A stretch of DNA of 64,000 nt, from assembly GCF_045679555.1 (NCBI RefSeq), contig NC_092091.1, forward strand, positions 75,517,580 through 75,581,579. Reading direction: 5' to 3'. A program made the position numbers and the translations under genes. This stretch comes from Salvelinus alpinus. Lineage: Eukaryota; Chordata; Actinopteri; Salmoniformes; Salmonidae. The notes beneath the pieces were generated by a model, which saw only the letters and a program-made list of their open reading frames with translations, was not told where the DNA came from and ran no database searches. Positions 11,901 through 23,900 of this stretch are shown in pieces (position 1 is the stretch's first letter; every line of letters begins with the position of its first letter).

Positions 11901-14900
11901 GACAGGTCGAGAGACTCAAAAGACTGCAGAGGGAAAACAAGGTGCAGAACTGAACTGATATCTCATAGGCCCAGGCAGGGGATGCTACATTATGGAACGT
12001 TTAGATAGAAATCTATCATGTAGATTGGACTTGATTTGGCTCCGTCAGGACAGGTAGAATAGGAAATTGTGTGACTGTCAGCTCTATTCATGATATCTCT
12101 GTATACCTCACTGAATACTCCCCGTCTTGATTATGACGGTCTTTGTCTCCTGTGGTTTGCCCTTTTTAGAGGGGCATGGTCAAGATTACTGGACTTCCTG
12201 AAAGCGGCTGCTCCGAGATTGATATCGCAAAGCTGGCCCAGCCCTTCGGAACACCTGTCAAGATCCTCCTCATCACCAAGCCCAGTGAGGTAGGCACGCT
12301 ATCCGCAATAAATCACTCACTTTCACATTATGTGGCTTAGGGCAGTGTTTCCAAACCCTGGTTCTCCAGTACCCCAACAGTACACCTTGTACAAGCACAC
12401 CTGATTCAACTTGTCAACTAATCATCAGGCCCTCATTAAGTTGAACCAGGTGTGTTTGTCCAGGGCTACAACAAAAATGTGTACTGTTGGGGGTACTGGA
12501 GGACCAGGTTTGGGAATTTGATTCCAACGTAGGACCTGCTGAATATATTGGCGGTGTCAATGTTCTGTCAGATGCTTTGGGTAAAATAGTCAGTATAATG
12601 GCAATATCAAATGATTTTCACATCGATTTTAAACAATATAACTTGTATGCCCAATATGACTGACTGTCTGTTTGTGGTCCTCCCCAGGCTCTGGTCACCA
12701 TGCAGGATGTGGAGTCAGCCCAGGAGATGGTGAAATTTTACAACGACATGCCAGTCTGCATCAAGGACTCTGTTCTGAACATGAGCCTGCTCCCAAACCT
12801 CCTGGTGGACTTCAACAGACCGGTAAGATACTGTGGCTTGACTGACTGATCCCTATTAGCTCCTAGTGGAGCACAGGGCCTCAACCGTGCATCTCCAGCG
12901 TCCTCTGTTCTGGGCAGTTTTCTTCACTTAATTCCAGGTGGTTGCTGCAAAGTATGATAAATGTTCACTATGAAAAGAGTGTTTATGCACATTCAACTTA
13001 TTTTTCTTTGATCAGTGATGACATAAAGAACTTTTCATTCCGTTTTATTTATTACCACAGGTGGCACTTTTCCATTCATTAATGGGACCCAGGAATCCTG
13101 TTAGTGTGAGTATTTTCCTGTTGCTTCAGCTAACCTGAAAGGCTCTTAATAATAGCATTGTTGCCACCCCAAGGAAAAGGTAGAAAAACACAGACAATCC
13201 CAACTGATCTAAGACCTGCATGTTAAAACATGATTTAACCTAATGAAATGAATTACACCCAAGAGCATAAATTATTGCACAGTCCCTTTGCAATTTCTAA
13301 CAACTATTTATAAAGTTGAGCTTCTTCTAATAATTGGTACAAGTAAAGTTGTTTGTAATTGAATACATTTCAATGTTTCCAATACGTCCTGCTGAAGGCG
13401 GAGGAGGGAGGTGATGATGACTGGAACCGTCTCCTGGTTGTCAGTAACATCCCGGCCACGCCCTCCGGCCCAACAGAGATCCAGAAACTGGTCCAGCGCT
13501 TCGGCACAGTACAACAGACTCTGGCACTCAAGGACAAGGTGAGAGACCTGTGGGTGGGGAGGGGTGTGTGTTGGGGGACGGGACGGGTGTCTTTGTGTGC
13601 TCAAGTGTCTGTCAAAGGGAGGGACATCTTAGTGAGGAACGTTTAAGTGTTTGTGTGTTCAAGTGTCTTGCATCTACCCTGCCTACAGTAATTCCACGCC
13701 ATCCATCCAATCCTGTTTTCTTTACCCCATGCAGATCATCTTTGAGATGGGAACAGCAGACATGGCCAAGAGTGTCTTCAACCGCTTCCAGAAGTTTCCC
13801 TGCATTGTTCAGAACAACAAGCTCGCCTTCTCCTGGAAACCTGATCCCAAGACTGATCTACCTAAAGTCGACATCTCCTCTGCCGGCTCAACAGCTTCAA
13901 CTGGTGGCAATGACTCCCAGACTGCAGAGACCACTATGCCCCCTGGTGGCCAGGAGGACTCACTGTCTCAGTCAGGATTAAAGGTGGAGTCAGGAACAGG
14001 GGTTGATACTAAGGTTGAAGGACAGGAGGTTCAGCCAGGGAATGAAGGGATGAACGTTGATAAAGGGGTTCAAGCCGCAAAGTCTCCAGCATTAGGAGGA
14101 AAGGATCAAGAGAAGGAGCCTGATGCATCTTCCTTACAGCCAGCAGGAGTGAACCAGGGAGAACCTGGAGGTCAGGGTGGAGAGGTCGTCACAGAGAAGG
14201 TTGCAGACATTTCAACAACGGAGTCCGAAGAAACTGAAGAACCAGTCTCCTCAGATGCTACCTCCGCTCCTCAAGCTGCTAAACCAGAGACTGAGAAAAT
14301 GTCTGTTTCCAGTTCCACAACAGCCACCCCAGCCCCAAAAGTGATGGCGGCCATCATAGAGGCCTTACGACAGGAGAGCAGGAACAGATCCTCTACCAAG
14401 GTTACCACCGACCAGGCTGCAGCTGAGAATCCTCCAGGTAAACAACCAAAAGATAAGGCGACTCCAGATGTTCAGGCTGCCCCCGCTCTACCCAGAGTGA
14501 CCCCAGAGATCCTGAAGGTGCTGCTGGAGGAGTGCAGGGTCCGGTCCACCAGTAGGGCTGGCGCTGAGCAGGCCAGGAAGGAGCAGGACCAGGCGCCCCC
14601 TGCAGGCCAAAAGCCATCCACTGGAAACCGAAGAGACCACAGTGGAGACGGGGAGCCTGGAAGAGAGCAGGCCACCAAGAGGAAGACCCGCGAGGAGGAG
14701 AGGGAGGAGAGGGAGAGAGCGAGGAGGGAGAAAGAGAGGAGGCTGAAGGCCCAAGAGGAGGAGAAGGAGAAAGGAAGGAGGGAGAGGGAGAAGAGGCGGT
14801 CCCACAGGGAACGGTCATCAGGATCACCGGGGTCCAGGTCCTCTATGAGGTATGAGGGGAGCCGGCACAGTGGGAAGAGCGGCGCCAGGTCTGAGTCCAG

Positions 14901-17900
14901 GAGAGGAAACGGAGAGGAGAAACAGCAGGTAGGAGAGAGGCTAGTGTGCTGGTATTCACTCTATATACAGAGAGGACAAATTATTAACAACGCTTTCCAT
15001 GACAGTCTATGATCCCTTATTGACGCCACTTGTTAAATCCACTTCAATCAGTGTAGGTGAAGGGGAGGAGACGGGTTAAATAATGATTTTCAAGCCTTGA
15101 GACAATTGAGCCATGGATTGTGTGTTTGTGCCATTCAGCGGGTGAATGGGCAAGACCAAATATTTGTGCCTTTGAACAGGGTGTGGTAGTAGGTGCCAGG
15201 CACACCGGTTTGTGTCAAACCCAGCAGCGTTGCAGTTCTTTCCATGCTCAACAGTTTCCCGGTGTGTATCAAGAATGGTCCACCACCCAAAGGACATCCA
15301 GCCAACTTGACACAACTGTGGGAAGCATTGGAGTCAACATAGGCCAGCATCCCTGTGAAACGCTTTCGACACCTTGTAGAGGTGGGCAACTCAATATTAG
15401 GAAATTGATCCTAATGTTTGGTGTACTCTGGTTCACTGGAGATTCTCTTTCCATCCATACATGCACAGAGTGTCATATACCCATCATGAATATAGAATGC
15501 CAATATCAACTTTCCAACCATTTTGGGGAATGACTTTCCATTTAGAAAAAATTGTGGTTTTAAAGTTCCCTGTCCTGTGTTCTTTCAGGAAGAGGAGGCG
15601 TTAGGTGAGAAGCACGTCCCCTTCGACATGGAAGACTTTGTGACTGTGGACGAGGTGGGGGAAGCAGCTGCGGTGCCCCGTCCTCTCCCCGAGACTGCCA
15701 CAGAGGTGACTGAGGTTACAGAGGTGACCGTCAACGACCCTGTGACCACAGCCTCTGAGGCGGAGCAGCAGGCACCAGCTGACACTACATCGATGGAGTT
15801 GGAGGGTGAGCCTGGGACAGCCAAGGTACGGGAGGAAGCTCTGGACAAACGAGAACAGAAGGAGGGGGGGTTGTCCCCAGCAACCACAGAGGGGTCGGTG
15901 AAGACTGCAGAGGGACCTGGGGAGGTGACAGAGGAGACATTTCCAGACTGTCAGGATGACATCAAAGAGGTCAGTGTGTCTAGACGCATTCCTATTTGAG
16001 TAATCCCTTTCCGAAAAGAAAGGCTTCAACTCTATAACATTCAACAACGAGCAGATCGGTGATAAGACTACTTCAACTGAGGAAGGAAAAATGAAGTGTT
16101 TCTAAAGTGTGAACACGACCCCAATCTTATCTAACATTACTCTCCTTCAGCCTGTGGTCACTGTGCCCAAGACAACCTGCCACGAGGTCACTGAGGAGTC
16201 CACAACCACAGACGCACCTGCCGCCGCTGGAGAAGAGGAAAGGGATGGAGAAAAGGAGGGTCTCAACATGGGGACGTTTCTGACGGTGGACGAGGTGGGA
16301 CAAATGGAGGAGGACGGGGAGAAGAGGTCTGCTGAGAACGGTAAGAAACATACTGGTTATCACTGCTATGCTTGTCTCGTGAAAGCCCGTCGTTGTAGAT
16401 CAAATCTGTTCTGCTGTGCTTACCTGTATAAATAAATGTGTTTTTTAAATGAAGATATGGTAGGAAACTGGCCAGTAGAGGTAAGAAACAAACTTTATGT
16501 TAAGTCAATCTGCAACATATTTGTCTGAGGAGACTGGGTTGTGTTCAGTAGCGAAATGTTTTGAAATGGAAAATAAATGAGTGGTTTGGACAAGTTCAGG
16601 TAGTCCCTACATGATGTTCTTTTTTTCTGATCTACCGTCTGGTTTGCCACAGGAGGAAAAAGACTACAGGTAGAATGTTGTTTTGAGATATGGTAGCCAG
16701 CCTACTGTATGCATAGTAGTGGTTGAGTTGGCCACCCGCCTTTTTGTTAAGTGGTCAATGAATGGTAACCTGGTTTACATAGATTAGAGTTTGTGGTCAT
16801 TGTAGAGGAGTGGTAGTGGCGAGTTCAGATAACCAAATGTATGTAGTAGAGGTGTAATGGTACAAGCATTAGTACTGATCCGTTCGGTATGGGGACCTCA
16901 GATCGGTCTGCGCTGTGAACCCGAATGAATAGATAAATAAAACATCTGTGTGTGTGTGTACACAGTACCAGTCAAAAGTTTACACACCTACTCATTATTT
17001 GTATTATTTTTTACATTGTAGAATATTAGTTAAGTCATCAAAACAATTAAATAACACATAGAATCATGTAGTAATCAAAAAAAGTGTTAGACAAATCAAC
17101 ATTTATTTGAGATTCTTCAAAGTAGCCAACCTTTGCCTTGATGACAGCTTTGCACATTCTTGGCATTCTCTCAACCAGCTTTGAGGTAGTCACCTGGAAT
17201 GCATTTCAATTAACAAGTGTGCCTTGTTAAGTTAATTTGTAAAATGTGTTTCCTTGTTGCTTTTGAGCCAGTCAATTGTGTTGTGACAAGGTAGGGGTGT
17301 GTCAACGTTGTATTGATTAATTTGACGACTACTGTTTATAATTACGTGATTTAATGAGTCGGGTATTATTAACTCGTTAACCTGGGGCACCATGGGAAAG
17401 TTTTGGCATTGAGTTTCTATTTCCCAAATTAACTCAAATAATATCAGAATAGCGATTTTACAACAGTCGCTAATTAATTAATTTCCTCTACAGTCGCATA
17501 ATCTGCACAAACCCGAGTCTCTGTAAAAAAGTCCGTACCACACCAATTGAGTTGATTATTTATTTACTAACAAGCTAAAATTATAATATAAGATGGTCTA
17601 GGCTATTGATTAGAACTTAGTTCAATGAAACGGGTCCCTAGTGTGCCAACACGTGTTGCACAAAATGGAGATTTCAAAAGAGAGTGCACGAGAGAAAAGC
17701 ACACTTGGGCACATTTGTAAACTCTGCTTAGTTTAACCCTAACCTTGCCCCGAACTGCCGCTGTTATGGGTCAGAATACAATGATGTAATTACGTGTCGA
17801 AGGTCTCTGATGGCGTGTCTCCTCGTGGACCGAGTTCCGACTTCTCCTCTGATGGTGACACTTCTGTTGTTATCGGGTGTAACCCTCTGATTGTCCACAC

Positions 17901-20900
17901 AATGTCGGTGTCCTTTCTCTTAGTGGTCTGTTTCCTCGCCCTTGTTCTGAAAGAGGGGTCTTCTGAGGAGGGCTAATCAGCCATATAGGTGGTTCCAGCG
18001 TTGGAATGAAAGCAGTGTAGACACACAATTCCTTGGAGAGAATAACCGGGTGGTCCTGCTTGAATTCACCCTCTTAGACACAGCTACTCATCCGTAGCAT
18101 AGATTGTTAAAAGGTTCCTTTGTCTTCTTCAACCTCGTGTTGCGTTTTGGTGTTACAACTAATCGGACCTTGGCTGCAGCTCGTGGTCACTTAGTTAAAA
18201 TGTTATTTCTTAACTTGCATGTTTTATACCCTCGGGTCAGAAATGGACCTTTCCGCCTTTAGGGCAAGTTCTCTGGGTGTAACTAGTTACGAGGCAAGGT
18301 CTGGATTTTACTCAGATGCAATTTAGACAACTTCACATTTCATCTTTAAAAAATAAAAAACATTTTCTTTGATCTGGAAATGTTTTCCACACAACATACA
18401 ATAAATATGCCATCGTCAAGTACTTGTTGTGAAAACTCTTCAAGTTACAATGTTTTCGTTATAACGTCGTCATTTAACTTATAATAACAAAAACAACATT
18501 CATTTTCACATTCCGTCTGTCGTCAAGACTACCATTTTGTCTGATGAAACAGTCCATTTATTGCATGTTAGGTAGGTTCTCCATAGGCCCATCATACATT
18601 CCATTCCTCCATACTGAGAGGACAAAGAAATGTGTCTGCTGCTTTAAGATTTACAATGGGCGTGAGGTGTTATAAAACCTCCATACCTCTCCATCTCTCC
18701 CCCGCTGGTGGGTGTGAGAGATATATCTCTGTAGGAGTGTGGTCCACGGTAACCTGACCCGAACAGGCCAGTCATGACAGGTGGTATACAGAAGATAGCC
18801 CTATTTGGTAAAAGACCAAGTCCATAATATGGCAACAACCGCTCAAATAAGCAAAGAGAAATGACAGTCCATCATTACTTTTAAGACAAAGGTCAGTCAA
18901 TCCAGATAATGTCAAGAACTTTGAAAGTTTCTTCAAGTGCAGTCGCAAAAACCATCAAGCGCTATGATGAAACTGTCTCTCATAAGGACCGCCACAGGAA
19001 AGGAAGACCCAAAGTTACCTTTGCTCCTGAGCAAAGAAACCACTACTAATGGACACCAATAAGAAGAGACTTGCTTGGGCCAAGAAACACGAGCAATTAC
19101 ACCGGTGGAAATCTGTCCTTTGGTTTGAGTCCAAATTTGTGATTTTTATTTTTTGTTGTTCCAACCGGCGTGTCTTTGTGAGATGCTGAGTAGGTGAACT
19201 GATGATCTCTGCATGTGTGGTTCCCACCGTGAAGCATTGGAGGAGGAGGCGTGATGGTGTGTGGGTGCTTTGCTGGTGACAGTCAGTGATTTATTTAGAA
19301 TTCAAGGTACACTTATTTAACTATGCAAGTCAGTTAAGAACAAATTATTATTTACAACGCCGGCCTACCCCGGCCAAACCCGGACGACGCTGGGCCAATT
19401 GTGCACCGCTGGGCCAATTGTGCACTGCCCTATGGGACTTTCAATTACGGCCAGATGTGATACAGCCTGGATTCAAACCAGGGACTGTTGTAACGCCTCT
19501 TGCACTGAGATGCAGTGCCTTAGACCACTGCGCCACTCGGGAGCACTTAACCAGCATGGCTACCACAACATTCTGCAGGGATATGCCATCCCATCTGGTT
19601 TGCGCTTAGTGGGACAGTCATTTGTTTTTCAACAGGACAATGACCCAAAACACACCTCCAGGCTGTTTAAGGGCTATTTGACCAAGGAGAGTGATGGAGT
19701 AACCGGGTGGTCCTGCTTGAATCAGATGACCTGGCCTCCACCATCACCCGACCCCAATTGAGATGGTTTGGGATGAGTTGGACCTCAGAGTGAAGGAAAA
19801 GCAGCCAACAAGTGCTCAGCATGTGTGGGAACTCCTTCAAGACTGTTGAAAAAGCATTCCAGGTGAAGCTGGTTGAGAGAATGCCAAGAGTGTGCAAAGC
19901 TGTCATCAAGGCAAAGGGTGGCAACTTTGAAGAATATAAAATATTTTGATTTGTTTAACACATTGTTGGTTACTACGTGATTCCATATGCGTTATTTCAT
20001 TGTTTTGATGTCTTCACTATTATTCTACAATGTATAAAATAGTAAAAATGTATGAAAACGCTTGAATGAGTAGGTGTCCAAACTGTTGATTGGTACTGTA
20101 TATATCCATTTAAATGCCTACTCAGCATCAGTAAATCTAATCTGGGGAAAAAAAACATTCAGGGTGTTCGGTTAAAACAACTACAGTCTTATGTGCATGT
20201 TGTAATCAAAATGATTTAATTGTCACATTTCACTGTCCTTTTGTGAGGCGCAGCAGGGAACTAGTTCTGTACGATGGCGAGTGGTGGGATGGATAAACCC
20301 AAAAGGATTCGCCATTGATATTTACATCTCCAGTTTGGGAAAATGTTGGTTTCCCAGTAGATAACGCTGTTGTCGCCACTGCTCAACCAGAATAGCCTAT
20401 GCAGCTGCCAACACCTCAAACATGTTGACACGTTTACTTAGAAAACACCCCAGTATTCCTACCATCGTAGCTTCAACAACACAACTTTGTCTCCCCTCTG
20501 CATTCAAGTAGCTTCAGCTGATTCTAAATGGGCCAAAGAAATGACCAGAGCGATAGGTATGTTTATAGCCGTGGATATGCGCCTCTTCTCGGTGGTTGAG
20601 AAGAATAAGGGGTTTCGGCGCCTCGTCAAAGTGTTCGAGCCACGTTACGAACTTCACCCTCTCGCACCCATTTCACCAAACAGGTAGTATCCGCTTCCAT
20701 ATAAGCAAGCTAAAGCTGAAGTAGTCAATGTATTGGCCAATGCACCCATGTGTTTCGCTTACTACAGATAGATAGACCTCCAGGGCTACAGAGAGCTACT
20801 CACATCACCCAGGAGTGGGAAATGAGAAGTACGGTGCTACAGATACGCCCCTCTTTATGAGAGTCAAATAAGTGCATATTTTTCTCTTTGTTCATAACAT

Positions 20901-23900
20901 TATAGCATGAGCCATGTTTACATATTGATTTTACAAGTATTACTTTTACAAGTGACTGAGTGTTGTTGAGTAATCCTGTGTTTTCAATCACGAAAATCCG
21001 AAGTGTTATTCCTGATTGTGCATTATGACTAATTACACAACGGGTGGGTCTAATGCTGATTGGTTAAAACCGCGTTCCAGCCAGTGTGTGTTCCAGAAGT
21101 TAACACTGGCTAAATCTATTTTTTTTTGTTACACCTTACTGCGCAATCCAGTCTCATCAGCCCAGCCAAGCAATTTATAATCTTGATCTGCACTATTAAA
21201 AAGCATCTAGCCATTGTCTCACGTTTCTTTTAGACTAACATTTAGTTTTCAACAGCAGAGATTTGTTTAAACGTTGCTGTCTCTGACATTTGCAACATTG
21301 TTTCAACATTCAAATCCGATCTCCAGCTTTCCCATAGTAATGAACGTCGGGGAACAGGGACGATAGAGGCAGGCAGTGTTTCTCAGCCAGTCGAATTCAT
21401 GAATCAGCTGGCATCACTTTTATGGATATAAACTTGGCAAAAAAAGAAAAGTTCCTTTTTCAGAACCATGTCTTTAAAAAATAATTTGTAAAAATCCAAA
21501 TAACTTCAGATTTTCATTGTAAAGGGTTTAAACACTCTTTCCCATGCTTGTTCATTGAACCATAAACAATTCATGGACCTGCACCTGTGGAACGGTATTA
21601 AGATACTAACAGCTTACAGACGATAGGCAATTAAGGTCACAGTTATGAAAATTTAGGACACTGAAGAGGCCTTTCTACTGACTTTGGGCATCTTTCTTTT
21701 GGTGTTTTTCAAAGTCCCTGCTCATCTGCGTGAACGTCCCTTAGATATGCTGCAAGGAGACATGAGGACTGCAGATGTTGCCAGGGCAATACATTGCAAT
21801 GTACTGTGAGACACCTAAGACAGCACTACAGGGAGACAGGACGGACAGCTGATCGTCCTCGCAGTGGCATACCACGTGTAACAACACCTGCACAGGATCG
21901 GTACATCCGAACTTTTAAAAAATATATATATTTCACCTTTATTTAACCAGGTAGGCCAGTTGAGAACAAGTTCTAATTTACAACTGTGACCTGGCCAAGA
22001 GTGATAGATGTACAGATGATGATGTGCAAGTAGACATACTTGTGTGCAAAAGAGCAACAACAAAAAAATATCACACCTGCGGGACAGGTACAGGATGGCA
22101 ACAACAACTGCCCGAGCTACACCAGGAACGCACAATCCCTCCATCAGTGCTCAGACTGTCCGCAATAGGCTGAGAGAGGCTGGACTGGGAGCTTGATTTT
22201 GGAGGTGGAGGGTCCGTCATGGTCTGGGAAGGTGTGTCACAGCATCATCGGACTGAGCTTGTTGTCATTGCAGGAAATCTCAACGCTGTGCGTTACAGGG
22301 AAGACATCCTCCTCCCACATGTGGTACGCTTCCTGCAGGCTCATCCTGACATGACCCTCCAGCATAACAATGCCACCTGCCATACTGCTCGTTCTGTGTG
22401 TCATTTCCTGAAAGAATGAAGGAATGTCAGTGTTCTGCCTTGGTCAGCGAAGAGCCCAGATCTCAATCCCATTGAGCATGTCTGGGACCTGTTGGCTCGG
22501 AGGGTGAGGGCTAGGGCCATTCCCCCCCCCAGAAATGTCCGGAACTTGCAGGTGCCTTGGTGGAAGAGTGGGGTAACATCTCACAGCAAGAACTGGCAAA
22601 TCTGGAGCAGTCTGAGGAGGAGATACACTGCAGTACTTAATGCAGCTTGTGGCCACACCAGATACTGAGTGTTACTTTTTTGATTTTGATCCCACCCTTT
22701 GTTCAGGGACACTATTCCATTTCTATTAGTCACATGTCTGTGGAATTTGTTCAGTTTGTCTCAGTTGTTTAATCTTAAGTTCATTCAAATATTTACACAT
22801 GTTAAGTTTGCTGAAAATATACGCAGTTCACAGTGAGGGGACGTTTATTTTTTTGCTGAGTTTATATACACAGAAATGTCATTGAGAAAAGGTAAAAAGA
22901 AACAAATTGCAGCTAGTTTGCAGTGATTGTGTTAGCTGTGTTGTTGGCTAGCTCCCCTGAACAACAGTGCCCTGAAGAGTGAACATATTTTCTATGCCAG
23001 GTGAAATTGCGCCTCATTAGCTCATTGTTATCAATGAATCAAAATATATGTCACTAGAAATCAGTTTATGCAAATGCAGCTACTTACTGCAGCTGTTTTT
23101 CTGGTTGCACTTTTTGACGTGTCTAAGTTTTCGCTTGCTTGCTAGCTAGCCACCTATGGCTAAGAATGTTGCCAGCCAGTATGGCAATGGAACATTTTAG
23201 AGCGAACAACTGGGTGTTGTCCATAGATACAGAACAAAAAGACTGAACGACTGGATCACATCTCTGGCAACCGAACCGATAGAATGAACGACCAGCCGGC
23301 TTGGGTAGCAACCCTAGAATTGTGTTGGGACTATATGTTGTGAAAGAATGAAAATTAGTATGAATACATTCATCAAAATAACGTTAATTAAAATATGTAA
23401 ATCATTATTTGAATATGTTGGTAACCTGTTTTATAAAGGTTATAATGCCCTCAAGCCAGTGTTTGACACAGGCCTAACAACACCCGTGCCAATATATCCT
23501 CAACACAGGCTTCTCTGGCATTCACTTAATGAACATATATGGAATCTGGAATACCAACACTATTTTTATTAAATAAAATAAAAATTGCAACAGTAACGTT
23601 TGTCATTTCATTTCCCCACTCTACCGAAACTGAATCGTGGCCCCAACACCGCAATATGTACCTAACCGTGGGTTTGGTGAACCATTAGTCCTAGTATGTA
23701 GATCTATGGTACCTATGGTAACCACTATACGGCTAAATGATAAAATGTGTTAGAGGTGAACTCAGCCAAATCAATGATGGTAGTAAGCTCATGTTAACCT
23801 GGTTACCAGTCTGTTTTGTGTTATGCCACTCCTCGTCATGGCATGATGGCACGAAACGCTGGGTTCTTTGAGAAGTTGTAGAAAAAAATCGTTGGTTGAC

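Larger units (their letters stand above)
16963..20098 (+). mobile_element. Tc1-like transposon, split by a solo LTR and a SINE
   Basis: The left end CAGTACCAGTCAAAAGTTTA matches the right end TTGATTGGTACTG in inverse. Transposase fragments on + run from about 18840 (AAACCATCAAGCGCTATGAT) to 19925, including the DDE region near 19620-19780. Removing 17300-18779 and 19316-19543 restores a roughly 1.4 kb Tc1 length. Stops and deletions make it inactive. Confidence 0.85.
16847..23693 (+). mobile_element. hAT element (host of a nested insertion stack)
   Basis: The ends are TAGAGGTGTAATGGTACA on the left and TGAACCATTAGTCCTA on the right, imperfect inverted repeats of hAT type. They are flanked by a perfect 8-bp duplication GTATGTAG (16839-16846 and 23694-23701), the size typical of hAT. 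A transposase remnant lies at about 20270-20690. The element's own DNA is interrupted by two Tc1 elements, one with further insertions. It sits in a znf638 intron in sense orientation and is not coding now. Confidence 0.85.

Noticed and set aside
14402-14827. Minus-strand frames of 141 and 105 codons opposite znf638 exon p
   Set aside because: They are shadows of the Glu/Arg/Lys-rich coding strand. They give Ser/Pro/Leu low complexity and no splice or domain support.
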